A DNA stretch of 64,000 nt from Chryseobacterium contaminans (GCF_001684955.1 NZ_MAYF01000323.1:1-64000); one strand, 5' to 3'; positions 43,472 through 52,863 are shown, counted from the stretch's first letter. Made by a program: numbers and translations. The notes: generated from the sequence alone by a model not told the origin.

Positions 43472-44197
43472 TTAAAGCTTTAACTTTTTAAATATAAATT
43501 CAGGGATATTCCTGATAATCATCATAATAATACTCCAAACCGGCAAAACATAGGCCACGTTCTTTTGTCTTTTGAACGCTTTATAAATACAAGCTGCTGC
43601 CTGCTTAGGAGTTGCTGTTAATTTAGGATTTAAAGGCAGACCTTCTGTCATTTTAGTGGCCATAAATCCTGGTTTTACAGTTAGGACATGTACTTTTTTA
43701 CTGAAAAGATAGTTTCTAAGTCCGCTTAAATAGGCGGTAAAAGCCGCTTTTGCACTTCCGTAAATAAAATTACTCTGTCTACCTCTGTCTCCTGCCACTG
43801 ATGAAAGTCCGATGATCGTCCCTGATCTTCTGCTTTCAAATTTATGGGCAAAATAATTCATTACCGGAATCAGTTTAGCGTAATTGATATTGATAATACG
43901 TTCTGTATTTTTATTATCATACAGCCCTTCTTCGGTTCCTTCCCCTAAATATCCTACGGCACAAAATAATACATTTGAATTGACATAATCAAATTTGTTA
44001 TAATCAATTTCTTTCATCAGATCCAGTTCTATCACTTCAGACTGCTGTAGAAATTTCACATCAATATGCCTTGCAAACCTTTCTGTAGTTTCTTTATTTG
44101 AGGTAAAAAGATAGATTTTTTCAAACTTTTCTCCTTCCTGAAGTGTTTTTTCCACAAATGCCTGTGCCACTTCAGATGTACTTCCCAGAACTATCAT
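43472..44197 (-). CDS. Short-chain dehydrogenase resembling DprE2
   Basis: The 241-aa product has a nucleotide-binding start MIVLGSTSEVAQAF and a catalytic S132/S133, Y146, K150 (YGSAK). The length and C-terminal hydrophobic tail (VWSIIMMIIRNIPEF) fit DprE2, the NADH-dependent reductase that completes 2' epimerisation of decaprenyl-phosphoryl-ribose to arabinose. It overlaps the end of the DprE1-like gene by one nucleotide, a strong functional link. Function by homology and context. Confidence 0.82.
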   Translation of the reverse strand: MIVLGSTSEVAQAFVEKTLQEGEKFEKIYLFTSNKETTERFARHIDVKFLQQSEVIELDLMKEIDYNKFDYVNSNVLFCAVGYLGEGTEEGLYDNKNTERIININYAKLIPVMNYFAHKFESRRSGTIIGLSSVAGDRGRQSNFIYGSAKAAFTAYLSGLRNYLFSKKVHVLTVKPGFMATKMTEGLPLNPKLTATPKQAAACIYKAFKRQKNVAYVLPVWSIIMMIIRNIPEFIFKKLKL

Positions 44198-45516
44198 TAT
44201 GAATTGTTATTTAAGATTCTTTTGTGCTGTAAAGACACAAATTTAGGACTTCTAATATTTTTCAGGTAATTGGTTAATGAAGATTTGCTCATACTGTCTT
44301 TGGTAAGATAAATCCTTCCTCCAAATTCCTGAACAATACTATCCAGCTCCTCTACCAGTTTTTTAAGCTTTGAATTTACTTTAAAATCCAATGCCAGCGT
44401 ATACCCTTCTACTGGAAAAGAATTATATGCTTCCGGATTATTCTTCCCGAAAAGCTTTAACACGGCTAAGAATGAACCATTTCCACTGTTAGCAATTGTT
44501 TCAAGGATTCTTTTCATTCCTTCCTTTCCGGATTCTTTTGGAATCACCATCTGATATTGTATAAATCCGGATTTCCCGTAGATCTTATTCCATTCATTAA
44601 TGGCATCCAAAGGATAGAAAAATGTTTCGTAGTCGATAAAGTTCTTGACTTCTTTTTTGGATTGTTTTTTATAATAGAGCCAATTGAAAATCTTTACTGT
44701 AAGAGCATTTAATACAAACCCCGGAAAGTAAAAAGGAACAGTAGGCTGTAATTTTTTCTTCAGTCTTAAAGGTGTTTTTGCCATAGCCTGAGGTAATTCA
44801 TGCTGGAAAGCATGTTCTCCTCTCATCAGAATACTTCTCCCGATATTTTTTCCTTTCTGAAGACAGTCAATCCAGGCTACTGTATAGGTCCAGCTTTCAC
44901 TCTCATCAAATAATTTGAAAATCTCGTCAAGATTATCTGCTTTGATGCTTTCCTGACGGATATAGGCAGATTCAATATTTTTAAGCTTAAATTTTGCGGT
45001 CAGAATAATTCCTGTAAGTCCCATTCCTCCAATAGTAGCCCAGAACTTTTCTGAATTTTCTTCTCTTGAACAGGTAATGATTTCCCCATTCTCCACCATC
45101 AGTTTAAATTCAATTACATATTCTGAGAAACAGCCTTCTGCGTGGTGATTCTTTCCATGCACATCGGAAGCAATAGCTCCACCCACAGAAACAAATTTTG
45201 TTCCAGGAGTTACATACAGAAAGTATCCCTGCGGCACTGATATTTCAAGTACGTCTGAAAGCAGTACTCCGGACTCACATTCTATGATCCCGTTCAGGCG
45301 GTCAAAACTGATGAACTTATTTAATTTTTTGGTAGAAAATATGCTTTCTCCCAATGAAGCATCCCCATAACATCTTCCGTTTCCTCTGGCAATAACTTCA
45401 TTGTGGCTGAGTACGAATTCTTTTATGTTTTTGAAGCTGTCCTCAGATCTCATTTCTTTTTCCACTACCGGGAAATTACCCCAGTTTGTAACTCTCTGTG
45501 TGAAATTCGGCTTCAT
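44197..45516 (-). CDS. FAD-binding oxidoreductase resembling DprE1
   Basis: The 439-aa vanillyl-alcohol-oxidase-type flavoprotein has RGNGRCYGDAS at ~44-54 and the VGGAIASDVHGKNHH flavin-loop motif (H120). Late motifs KLFGKNNPEAYNSFPVEGYTLALDF and YLTKDSM (K406) align by eye with DprE1 of mycobacteria. The residue at the benzothiazinone-reactive Cys387 position is Ala375 here. DprE1 oxidises the 2'-OH of decaprenyl-phosphoryl-ribose. Its stop overlaps the next start by one nucleotide; its own start overlaps the UbiA-like stop by 4 nt. Confidence 0.85.
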   Translation of the reverse strand: MKPNFTQRVTNWGNFPVVEKEMRSEDSFKNIKEFVLSHNEVIARGNGRCYGDASLGESIFSTKKLNKFISFDRLNGIIECESGVLLSDVLEISVPQGYFLYVTPGTKFVSVGGAIASDVHGKNHHAEGCFSEYVIEFKLMVENGEIITCSREENSEKFWATIGGMGLTGIILTAKFKLKNIESAYIRQESIKADNLDEIFKLFDESESWTYTVAWIDCLQKGKNIGRSILMRGEHAFQHELPQAMAKTPLRLKKKLQPTVPFYFPGFVLNALTVKIFNWLYYKKQSKKEVKNFIDYETFFYPLDAINEWNKIYGKSGFIQYQMVIPKESGKEGMKRILETIANSGNGSFLAVLKLFGKNNPEAYNSFPVEGYTLALDFKVNSKLKKLVEELDSIVQEFGGRIYLTKDSMSKSSLTNYLKNIRSPKFVSLQHKRILNNNS

Positions 45517-46400
45517 TTCTTAAAGTAAATTTGAATTAAAAATGTGGCCACCCAAAGTAATAAAGTAACCTGTATATAACGGTCTCTGTACACAATTTTT
45601 GTAGGAGATTCTGTTCTGTTGTACACCAATGTCTGCTGCAAATATCTTAAAAGAGCAAATACAACGAAAACTACAGTATAAAATACTCTTTCATGGAATC
45701 TCGCCTGTACTTCCGGTGAGAGGGTAAACATCAGATAGCAAACAATTGCCAGGGTGATGGAGATAGACAATGCAATATCTGCAAACTGTACATTATAACC
45801 ATCCAAAGCTTTTCTTGTTTTTCCTGAAACCTGAGCATTGATAAGCTCTCCTCTTCTTTTTCCAATAGCTAGTACCAATGCCAGAACAAAAGTTAATAAG
45901 ATTGCCCATTGGGAAATACTGATCCCGGTAATGTAACCGCCTGCAAGAACCCGCAGTACAAATCCTATAGCAATGATAAAAATATCTATGATTGGAACAT
46001 GTTTTAGTCTGAATGTGTACGCAAGATTCATCATCACATAAAAAGCAATAATGGTTGCAAATTTCCATAAGGGCTGTTGAAAATACAGCTGGGCAAACCC
46101 TACAAAAGCAATATCCGCAATCACAAGACTAATAAGGATTGCTATTGCAGTAGATTTTGATATAGCCCCACTCGCCAGCGGGCGTCTTCTTTTCTCAGGA
46201 TGTTTTCTGTCTGCTTCAATATCATTATAATCATTAAGAATATAAACAACACTGGCAGCAAATGAAAAGATGATAAAAGCAAAGATACTTTTGGTAAGTA
46301 AATCAAGGTTGGTAATATTACCGGAGAAGAATAGAGGAACAAATACAAAAAGGTTTTTCACCCATTGCTCTACACGGAGCAGTTTTAAATATTTTTTCAT
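45513..46400 (-). CDS. UbiA-family polyprenyl-phosphate phosphoribosyltransferase
   Basis: The 295-aa integral membrane protein has about nine helices. It has NDYNDIEAD (N56, D57, D60, D64) and a basic RKHPEKRRRPLASG, characteristic of the Rv3806c-type decaprenyl-phosphate phosphoribosyltransferase rather than quinone prenyltransferases. It transfers phosphoribose from PRPP to a polyprenyl phosphate on the inner membrane. It is the first gene of the operon (UbiA, DprE1-like, DprE2-like, HAD). A -7-like TATTTTTG (minus strand) lies at 46418-46425. Confidence 0.85.
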   Translation of the reverse strand: MKKYLKLLRVEQWVKNLFVFVPLFFSGNITNLDLLTKSIFAFIIFSFAASVVYILNDYNDIEADRKHPEKRRRPLASGAISKSTAIAILISLVIADIAFVGFAQLYFQQPLWKFATIIAFYVMMNLAYTFRLKHVPIIDIFIIAIGFVLRVLAGGYITGISISQWAILLTFVLALVLAIGKRRGELINAQVSGKTRKALDGYNVQFADIALSISITLAIVCYLMFTLSPEVQARFHERVFYTVVFVVFALLRYLQQTLVYNRTESPTKIVYRDRYIQVTLLLWVATFLIQIYFKK

Positions 46401-46455
46401 TTATGTTATTTCAATTACAAAAATAATAAATTAAAAATTGACAGGCATAAAAATA

Positions 46456-46477
46456 CAAAAAAAACCGCCGGGGCGGT
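46456..46477 (-). terminator. Terminator of the OmpA gene
   Basis: ACCGCC/GGCGGT stem (46464-46469 with 46472-46477) with a 2-nt loop and a run of T on the minus strand. It separates the OmpA unit from the DPA-like operon. Confidence 0.85.
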
Positions 46478-46508
46478 CTTTTACGAAAATATTTATATGT
46501 TAAATTAA

Positions 46509-47198
46509 TTACTGCCCTTGCTTGGCATCGTTAATCATTTTTTCATTTGCAGTAATCGCGAATTCAACTCTTCTGTTTTTAGCTCTTCCTTCATCTGTAT
46601 CATTGCTTGCAACCGGCATATTTTTACCTTCACCTTTAGTGAACATTCTGCTTCCTGCAATTCCGCTTTTCACTAAATATGCTTTTACAGCATCGGCTCT
46701 TCTTTGAGAAAGTGCCATGTTATAAGCATCTTTACCAACGCTGTCTGTGTGACCATAGATATTGATATTGGTATCCGGATTATCAACCAATACTTTAGCT
46801 AATTTATCTAAGTTACCCTGAGCAACAGAAGTTAGATTTGAAGAGTCGAAAGCAAAGTTTACGATACTTTCATTCATCGTAACTTTAATACCATCTCCTA
46901 CTCTTTCTACCTGAGCACCTGGTAAAGTTTCTTTAATATCTCTTGCCTGCTTATCCATTTTGTTACCGATCACGTTACCTGCAACACCACCGATAATCCC
47001 ACCAAGCACAGCACCAATAGCACCGTTTCCTCCTTTTCCTACATTGTTTCCAAGGATACCACCTATTACAGCTCCTGATGCAGCTCCTACAGCAGTACCT
47101 CTTTGTTGGTGATTTGAATTCTGAACTGCTTCACAACTTGTCAATAATAATGCTGATGACAAGAAAAGAGCTCCTACGTATGTTTTAGTAAATTTCAT
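46509..47198 (-). CDS. OmpA-family lipoprotein with glycine-zipper segment
   Basis: The 229-aa product has a lipobox ending LLTSC (Cys22). A Gly-rich zipper (residues ~36-84; AASGAVIGGILGNNVG, repeated GG motifs) follows. The C-terminal OmpA domain (~105-215) has NIYGHTDSVGKDAYNMALSQRRADAVKAYL and the D..R..NRRVEF peptidoglycan-binding pattern. It tethers the outer membrane to peptidoglycan. It shares a unit with the lipocalin-like lipoprotein gene upstream. Confidence 0.93.
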   Translation of the reverse strand: MKFTKTYVGALFLSSALLLTSCEAVQNSNHQQRGTAVGAASGAVIGGILGNNVGKGGNGAIGAVLGGIIGGVAGNVIGNKMDKQARDIKETLPGAQVERVGDGIKVTMNESIVNFAFDSSNLTSVAQGNLDKLAKVLVDNPDTNINIYGHTDSVGKDAYNMALSQRRADAVKAYLVKSGIAGSRMFTKGEGKNMPVASNDTDEGRAKNRRVEFAITANEKMINDAKQGQ

Positions 47199-47223
47199 TT
47201 TTTTAATCTTTTATGTTATTTAA

Positions 47224-47715
47224 TTATTTCATTCCGGTTCTTTCGAAATTGTAAACTACTTTTACACTTCCTCCTTCAAACGGAACGTCTTGCTGAAGAG
47301 AAAACTGATCTGTGCTTTGGTTGATTACTGATAAAGTATAACCTGCAACATTTTGTTTTGCTTTTGTACCTGCAAGAACTTTTTTAAACATAAATGTATC
47401 ACCATTTTTGATTTCAAACTTGATTGGCTGTGTAATGGCCGGGCAGCTTCCACCTCCATTCAGAGTATAAGCTCCTGTCCAGTTGTTAGGAATTAATCTC
47501 CAGTGGCTTCCGACGAAACACTGCGCATCTGCTCCCTCATCAAAAGGTTTAATTTTATACCCTTTATCGTAGTCTATGCTCACAATCTGCCAATCTCCTT
47601 TTAATTTTAGAAAATCTGCTCTTTGATTCTGAGATGTAGCTGCGTTATTCACAGAGGAACAAGACACTGCAAAAAGTGATGTTCCTAACATCCCTGCAAG
47701 TAGTAACTTTTTCAT
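47224..47715 (-). CDS. Lipocalin-like lipoprotein
   Basis: The 163-aa product has a lipobox ending FAVSC (Cys19). The mature part starts LKGDWQIVSIDYD, a lipocalin-like G-x-W strand. It ends VVYNFERTGMK. Three Cys residues in the domain could form a disulfide. It is probably an outer-membrane lipoprotein binding a small hydrophobic ligand (inference). It lies 25 nt upstream of the OmpA gene. Confidence 0.78.
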   Translation of the reverse strand: MKKLLLAGMLGTSLFAVSCSSVNNAATSQNQRADFLKLKGDWQIVSIDYDKGYKIKPFDEGADAQCFVGSHWRLIPNNWTGAYTLNGGGSCPAITQPIKFEIKNGDTFMFKKVLAGTKAKQNVAGYTLSVINQSTDQFSLQQDVPFEGGSVKVVYNFERTGMK

Positions 47716-47781
47716 TTTGTTGTTTATTATTTTGTTACAATAAAGTTACAAAAAACCGTGCCAAAATTGTATTTAAAAAAT

Positions 47782-47811
47782 AAAAAAGTCCGAAAAATTT
47801 CGGACTTTTTT
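47782..47811 (-). terminator. Terminator after the subtilase gene
   Basis: AAAAAAGTCCGAAA/TTTCGGACTTTTTT inverted repeat (47782-47795 with 47798-47811), 130 nt beyond the subtilase stop codon. Confidence 0.85.
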
Positions 47812-47940
47812 ATTAGATATTTAAAAATGAATATTTTAACAGTTTTTTGAAAAATAATAAAATAGCCTTGTATTGCAGCTTATCCCTTATATTTCCAAGT
47901 TATTCACTATAAAATAGACATTATAGCTATTTATAAATAA

Positions 47941-49626
47941 TTATTTTTTAACAGCTTTGGTTGCTTTTTTAACAACAGGTTTAGCTACAGAGGTCTTACT
48001 TCCGTTATAGAAGTTATTGTAAGCATATTCAGCTGCTTTTTTCACATCTATAACTCCTCCTGCTGCAGAAAAATCTGTAAAACCATTCGCTGTGCTTAAA
48101 TTGCTTGATTTTTTCAGTGACTCAATAATCTGGTCCGGTTTAAGATTCGGCATATAAGCCAATAGAACTGCAGCAGCTCCAGATACTACCGGAGAAGCCA
48201 TGGATGTTCCGTCTAAATACTCATATTTACTTCCTTTAACCGTTGAATAGATTCTTTCTCCGGGTGCAAAAACATCCACCATTTTCTTATTGAAATTAGA
48301 GAAACTGGCTCTAAGAGCATTATTATCATTGGTGCTTGCTCCTACTACAATCACATTATTGACAAATGGTTTTTCATCGTTAACATTTTTATAGTTGGTA
48401 GGATATGCTAAATGCTCTGCTACATCTTCATTTTCATTACCTGCGGCTTTTACTAAAAGTACTCCTTTATCTTCAGCATATTTGAAAGCATCCCAAACCA
48501 CATTTTTACCTGGAGAAACTGGTTTACCAAAACTCATATTAAGGATTTTAGCTCCATTATCTACAGCATATCTGATGGCATTGGCAACGTCTTTATCTCT
48601 TTCATCTCCATCAGGCACTGCTCTTACTGTCATAATTTTAGCAACTTTTGAAGCAATACCGTATTGAATTTCTTTTCCCTGAGGAAGCCCGGCAATAATT
48701 CCTGCTACGTGAGTTCCGTGTTGTGCATCAGGCCCTTCGTAGTGATTGTTTCCGTAATTTTTTTCAGAATAATCATCATAATTATCACCTACAATTTCTT
48801 TTCTAGGATCATATGAAAGATCATATTGTTTTGCTGCCGGTGCATAATGATCAATGGCTTCCTTCATATCCTTCTTCATTCTCTCTTCAAATTCTGCAGA
48901 AGATTTCCCTTTAAAATCCGGGCTTTGAGAAACCTGACTTAAAACTTCCAATGCAATGGCATCTTTCTGATCTGCAGGCTTCTTAATGGCTGATATATTT
49001 TCTGCTGTTACCGGTTTACCACCTAATAGCTTTACCATATTCGGGATGAGCTCATTGATCATAGAATATGTTCTGAAGCTTTGCTGAGCCTCAATACTTT
49101 TCTTTGTGAAAAGATCTTTAGCTTTCATATACATTGCAAAGTCTTCGGGCATTTTAGCCTGATTGGCTTTGTTCTTTACAGAGTCATCTCCTTCAAAAAG
49201 AGGTTTATATTTAGCAACAACTCTTGTTACTTCCATATTATCGACATCAATATCCCCATTTTTTCCTCCTAAGAAGTTCCATCCGTGAATATCATCGATA
49301 TATCCGTTTCCATCATCATCCTTACCATTTCCAGGTATTTCATTAGGATTCGTCCACATATTTTTCACCAAACCCGGGTGATCTACCTGTACTCCACTAT
49401 CTAAAACTCCTACGATTACCGTCTTGGGCTTCAATCCTTTTGATTCCAGATATTTATATGCATTTTCTGTATTAACACCATACACTTTTGAAGTACTAAA
49501 ATCTTTGTGATACCATGTCATCAGACTTTTATCTTCATTGGGATCAGTACTTTTCGTTTTTGCCTCCTGTGCAAAGGAGAATCCAAAACCTGTTAAAAAA
49601 ACTGCTGCTAATAATACCTTTTTCAT
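47941..49626 (-). CDS. S8-family serine protease (subtilase), secreted
   Basis: The 561-aa product has a signal peptide ending FSFAQ. The catalytic triad is complete: D76 in GVLDSGVQ, H303 in QHGTHVAG and S475 in GTSMASP, with oxyanion N397 in AAGNEN. A ~180-residue insertion separates Asp and His, longer than in classical subtilisins. The Lys/Ala-rich tail (KPVVKKATKAVKK) has no type IX sorting domain, so the protein is probably periplasmic. It is monocistronic with its own terminator. Confidence 0.93.
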   Translation of the reverse strand: MKKVLLAAVFLTGFGFSFAQEAKTKSTDPNEDKSLMTWYHKDFSTSKVYGVNTENAYKYLESKGLKPKTVIVGVLDSGVQVDHPGLVKNMWTNPNEIPGNGKDDDGNGYIDDIHGWNFLGGKNGDIDVDNMEVTRVVAKYKPLFEGDDSVKNKANQAKMPEDFAMYMKAKDLFTKKSIEAQQSFRTYSMINELIPNMVKLLGGKPVTAENISAIKKPADQKDAIALEVLSQVSQSPDFKGKSSAEFEERMKKDMKEAIDHYAPAAKQYDLSYDPRKEIVGDNYDDYSEKNYGNNHYEGPDAQHGTHVAGIIAGLPQGKEIQYGIASKVAKIMTVRAVPDGDERDKDVANAIRYAVDNGAKILNMSFGKPVSPGKNVVWDAFKYAEDKGVLLVKAAGNENEDVAEHLAYPTNYKNVNDEKPFVNNVIVVGASTNDNNALRASFSNFNKKMVDVFAPGERIYSTVKGSKYEYLDGTSMASPVVSGAAAVLLAYMPNLKPDQIIESLKKSSNLSTANGFTDFSAAGGVIDVKKAAEYAYNNFYNGSKTSVAKPVVKKATKAVKK

Positions 49627-49656
49627 ATATTGATATTTGTTTTAAAGTCATATAAA

Positions 49657-49699
49657 GCCGTCAACTGTTATACTTATAGTGAACTTCGATAGTGACGGC
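49657..49699 (-). terminator. Possible terminator after the WbqC gene
   Basis: GCCGTCA (49657-49663) pairs with TGACGGC (49693-49699) around a 29-nt loop; a short T-rich tail follows on the minus strand. Confidence 0.4.
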
Positions 49700-49702
49700 C
49701 TT

Positions 49703-50323
49703 CTATTTATGTTTTATATTTTTTATGTAAACAAGCGATTCCGGGCCTTTGTTACAGATAAGATCCAGAACCGATAAATCTTCTAAAAATCCTAATTTGT
49801 CTGAAAACGTCTGATAATAACTTTCCATTTCAAATTCTGAAGGCTGCTTTGCGGAGAATTTTTCTCTGAAACTGATTCCTTCGGGATTTTTGATATATTC
49901 TTCATTCAAAGAGTGTGCCTTTTCTGTTTTCAATATCTGTTGGATGATTTCTAACCCTTTAAGGTTAAAATCCAGAAGAAACTTTTCTTTCAGGTCAAAA
50001 ATCTTTCTGAACTTATCTTCATAATATTCGAAGTAAGGCGAACTCTGATATGCGGTTTGAATGGATTTCCAGTGTAAAGTTCTCCAATCTTCCCTGTAAG
50101 AGATCTCAATATCTTTAAATTCTCTTTTCCCGTTATGATTGATAGGAATAATAAGAGATAATTTTCCGTTAGCCCCATAGATATTAGCTCTGTTTCTATA
50201 GGTTTGCTTAGGAAAGTTTTCAAACTGTTCCAATACTACTTCATTTTCAGCATCTAAAAACACTGAAAACCATGAAACCGGCGGCATATAAAATACCGGT
50301 AATAAAACATTCTTCATATTCAT
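49703..50323 (-). CDS. WbqC-family protein
   Basis: The 206-aa product has the N-terminal PVFYMPPVSWFSVFLDAENEVV pattern and NRANIYGANGKLSLIIPI of the WbqC-like family (PF08889). The family sits next to polysaccharide biosynthesis genes in some bacteria, but its activity is unsettled. Flavobacterial members lie downstream of lepB, as here. ATG at codon 1 or 3 is possible; codon 1 is used. Cytoplasmic. Confidence 0.85.
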   Translation of the reverse strand: MNMKNVLLPVFYMPPVSWFSVFLDAENEVVLEQFENFPKQTYRNRANIYGANGKLSLIIPINHNGKREFKDIEISYREDWRTLHWKSIQTAYQSSPYFEYYEDKFRKIFDLKEKFLLDFNLKGLEIIQQILKTEKAHSLNEEYIKNPEGISFREKFSAKQPSEFEMESYYQTFSDKLGFLEDLSVLDLICNKGPESLVYIKNIKHK

Positions 50324-50328
50324 AATGC

Positions 50329-50359
50329 AAAAATGAAGTATTTTTTCAAATACTTCATT
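50329..50359 (-). terminator. lepB terminator
   Basis: A 12-bp perfect stem (AATGAAGTATTT at 50332-50343 with 50348-50359) has a 4-nt loop and a T5 tail on the minus strand. Confidence 0.8.
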
Positions 50360-50380
50360 CTATTTTAAGTTTAATTTTAT

Positions 50381-52030
50381 TTATAGATCGTCTTCTGTCT
50401 TTTTCTTTCTGAATAATTTCACAAAATACTCCCAACCGAAGAATAGTATTAAAATCATAGCAGCAATCCACCAGTATGAGGTTTTATTGGCTTCTCCTGT
50501 ATTGGTTGCTTTAAACATTCTGTCCCAACGGATTTTGAATGGCGCCTGGTATGTAGAGCTGCTATCCGGAAAAGCTCCCTGAAGACTCATCCATGTGAAC
50601 ATTGGCTTACCAACAATATTTTCTTCCGGAACGAAACCAAAGAATCTCGCATCTAATGAAGCATCTCTGTTATCCCCTACCATCATGTAATAATCCTGTT
50701 GGATGGTATATTGATTAGCCTCTTTTCCGTTGATAAAGATTTTTCCGTTTTTCTTTTCCAAGCTGTTATGCTCATATTCTGAAATAATCCACTGGAACAT
50801 TGGAAGGGTTTCATTATTAATAGCTACCACATCTCCTTTTTTAGGAATTCTTACCGGCCCGTACCAATCCTGATTCCAAGGCTTGTTGACAGGAAAAATA
50901 GACTGCGTTGTATCAATCTTTGTTTTTGCTTCGTCTCTGTAAGCTATGGCAGCTTCTCCTTTCACAGAAACATCTTCTTTCATGTCCACTACATGAGGAA
51001 GTTCTTTAATGTCTTTAGCAATCTTATCGGTTAATCCTTGAAAGCCATAAATAAAACCTCCATTATTCTGCTGTATTTCCTGTACTGGTAAGAAACCATA
51101 AGCTTTATATAATGTAGGAATATCTAATTGACTATCCGTTGTCACAATATATCTGTGCTGTACTTCCTGATCTCCTAAAACGGTTTCCGGTTTTCCGTTC
51201 ACGAAAAGTCTTCCGGCTCTCATTTCAAAGGTATCTCCTGCTGTAGCCACACATCTTTTTACATAAGGATCTTTTCTGTCGATTGCTGTATGAACTGAAT
51301 CCTGCGGATAGTTGAAAACAACGACATCATTTTTCTGTGGCTTATTGAACTGTAAGATTCTTGTATAAGGTAGTTTAACTCCGTCTACATAAGATTTAGG
51401 ATCATCTTTTGGATTACCTTTCTCTCCTGTATCCATAATGGTTCCCTGCAGGAATGGTATTGCTAAAGGACGCATTGGAAGTCTGTATCCATAGCTCCAT
51501 TTATTTACGAAAAGGAAATCTCCCACTAATAAGGTTCTCTCCATAGATCCTGTAGGAATTCCGAACGGCTGTGTTACAAAAACGTGAATAATGGTTGCAA
51601 AAACTACTGCGAAAGTAATAGAGCCCAAAAATGTATCTTTCTTTTTTGCTTCTTTCTCTTCATCGGTAAGAAACAGGTCATTTGCATTTTCATCTTCCAG
51701 CTCTACATCTTTGGAATAGTTGATGGTTGCCATATAGATAAACGGAAGAATCACCGTAAGGATCTGATCCTTGAAAAGTGTTTTTCCAAATTTCTTCACT
51801 AAATAAAGATGAAAAACAGACATCATGATTGGTCCTACAATCGGAAGATAGGAAAGGACTGCCCACCATTTCGGATGTTTTGTTTCTTTCAGGATAATGA
51901 AATAGTTATAGAAAGGTATAAATGCAAATAAAGGGCTATACCCCATTTTCTTAAACAACTTCCATGTTGAAATCCCCATTAATACGGATAAAATGAGGAC
52001 ATACACTGTATACGTTAAAAAATAATTCAT
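50381..52030 (-). CDS. lepB: Signal peptidase I, long Bacteroidota form
   Basis: The 549-aa inner-membrane protease removes signal peptides of exported proteins. Catalytic Ser162 is in PTGSMERTLLVGD and Lys258 in YVKRCVATAGD. The late GDNRDASLDARFFGFVPEE box is also present. It is much longer than E. coli LepB (~324 aa): extra N-terminal helices (residues 1-105) and a ~110-residue insertion between the K and D boxes. A C-terminal helix (WWIAAMILILFFGWEYF) follows. It is part of the conserved block with dapB and parAB. Confidence 0.95.
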   Translation of the reverse strand: MNYFLTYTVYVLILSVLMGISTWKLFKKMGYSPLFAFIPFYNYFIILKETKHPKWWAVLSYLPIVGPIMMSVFHLYLVKKFGKTLFKDQILTVILPFIYMATINYSKDVELEDENANDLFLTDEEKEAKKKDTFLGSITFAVVFATIIHVFVTQPFGIPTGSMERTLLVGDFLFVNKWSYGYRLPMRPLAIPFLQGTIMDTGEKGNPKDDPKSYVDGVKLPYTRILQFNKPQKNDVVVFNYPQDSVHTAIDRKDPYVKRCVATAGDTFEMRAGRLFVNGKPETVLGDQEVQHRYIVTTDSQLDIPTLYKAYGFLPVQEIQQNNGGFIYGFQGLTDKIAKDIKELPHVVDMKEDVSVKGEAAIAYRDEAKTKIDTTQSIFPVNKPWNQDWYGPVRIPKKGDVVAINNETLPMFQWIISEYEHNSLEKKNGKIFINGKEANQYTIQQDYYMMVGDNRDASLDARFFGFVPEENIVGKPMFTWMSLQGAFPDSSSTYQAPFKIRWDRMFKATNTGEANKTSYWWIAAMILILFFGWEYFVKLFRKKKTEDDL

Positions 52031-52063
52031 AATTTTTTTGTGCCTGTTCTTATGATATACATG

Positions 52064-52131
52064 ATAAATGATGAGTAATAAATGATAACAGCTTTTCCGC
52101 TATTGACAATTCACTATTCATCATTTTCATA
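52064..52131. repeat. AT-rich repeat remnant
   Basis: Words of the type TGATAAATGATGAGTAATAAATGATAA and their reverse-complement-like TCACTATTCATCATT form an imperfect inverted repeat between dapB and lepB. Similar words occur at 13200-13260 and 54465-54500. Confidence 0.4.
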
Positions 52132-52161
52132 TTGGTCTGCAATTTACAGAATTTGTTACAA

Positions 52162-52863
52162 TTAAAGTCCTAAAACGTCCTTCATTCCGAAGTTTCCTTT
52201 TTTATCTTTGATCCATTCGGCAGCTACTACTGCTCCCAATGCAAAGCCATTTCGGTTGAATGCAGTATGCTTGATCTCAATTTCATCTACTTCGCTTCTG
52301 TAGAAAACACTGTGCGTTCCAGGAACTTCATCTTCACGAACTGCAAAAATTCCCAGTTGCTTACCTTCTGTCTCTTCCAATTTCCAGGCATCGAATTTCG
52401 GGTTGTTATTGATGATTCCTTCTGCTATAGAGATTGCAGTTCCGCTTGGGGCATCTTTTTTATGGATATGGTGAATTTCTTCCAGCTGACATGAATATTC
52501 ATCTACATTCTTCATCAGATCAGCCAGCTTCTCGTTGAGAGCAAAGAATAAATTAACGCCTAAACTAAAGTTTGAACCATATAAAAATGCTGTATTATTG
52601 TCTACAGCCAGTTTTTCTACTTCAGCTTTTTTCTCCAGCCATCCTGTTGTTCCACAGATTACAGGAATTTTATTTTCAAGACAGGCTTTGATATTGTCAT
52701 AAGCAACTTCCGGCAGGGAAAACTCAATAACAACATCCGGATTGTTAAGATTTTCAGCAGTTGGGGTTTCCTTCAGGCGGGCCACTACTTCGTGACCTCT
52801 TTTCTGTGCGATCTCATCAATGATCTTACCCATTTTACCGTAACCAACTAATGCTATTTTCAT
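52162..52863 (-). CDS. dapB: 4-hydroxy-tetrahydrodipicolinate reductase
   Basis: This 233-aa cytoplasmic enzyme makes tetrahydrodipicolinate for lysine and meso-DAP. Cofactor motif GYGKMGK lies at the N-terminus. Catalytic EEIHHIHKKDAPSGTA (His pair, Lys) is conserved, as is CGTTGW. The length is slightly short compared with E. coli DapB (273) but normal for flavobacteria. Confidence 0.96.
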   Translation of the reverse strand: MKIALVGYGKMGKIIDEIAQKRGHEVVARLKETPTAENLNNPDVVIEFSLPEVAYDNIKACLENKIPVICGTTGWLEKKAEVEKLAVDNNTAFLYGSNFSLGVNLFFALNEKLADLMKNVDEYSCQLEEIHHIHKKDAPSGTAISIAEGIINNNPKFDAWKLEETEGKQLGIFAVREDEVPGTHSVFYRSEVDEIEIKHTAFNRNGFALGAVVAAEWIKDKKGNFGMKDVLGL

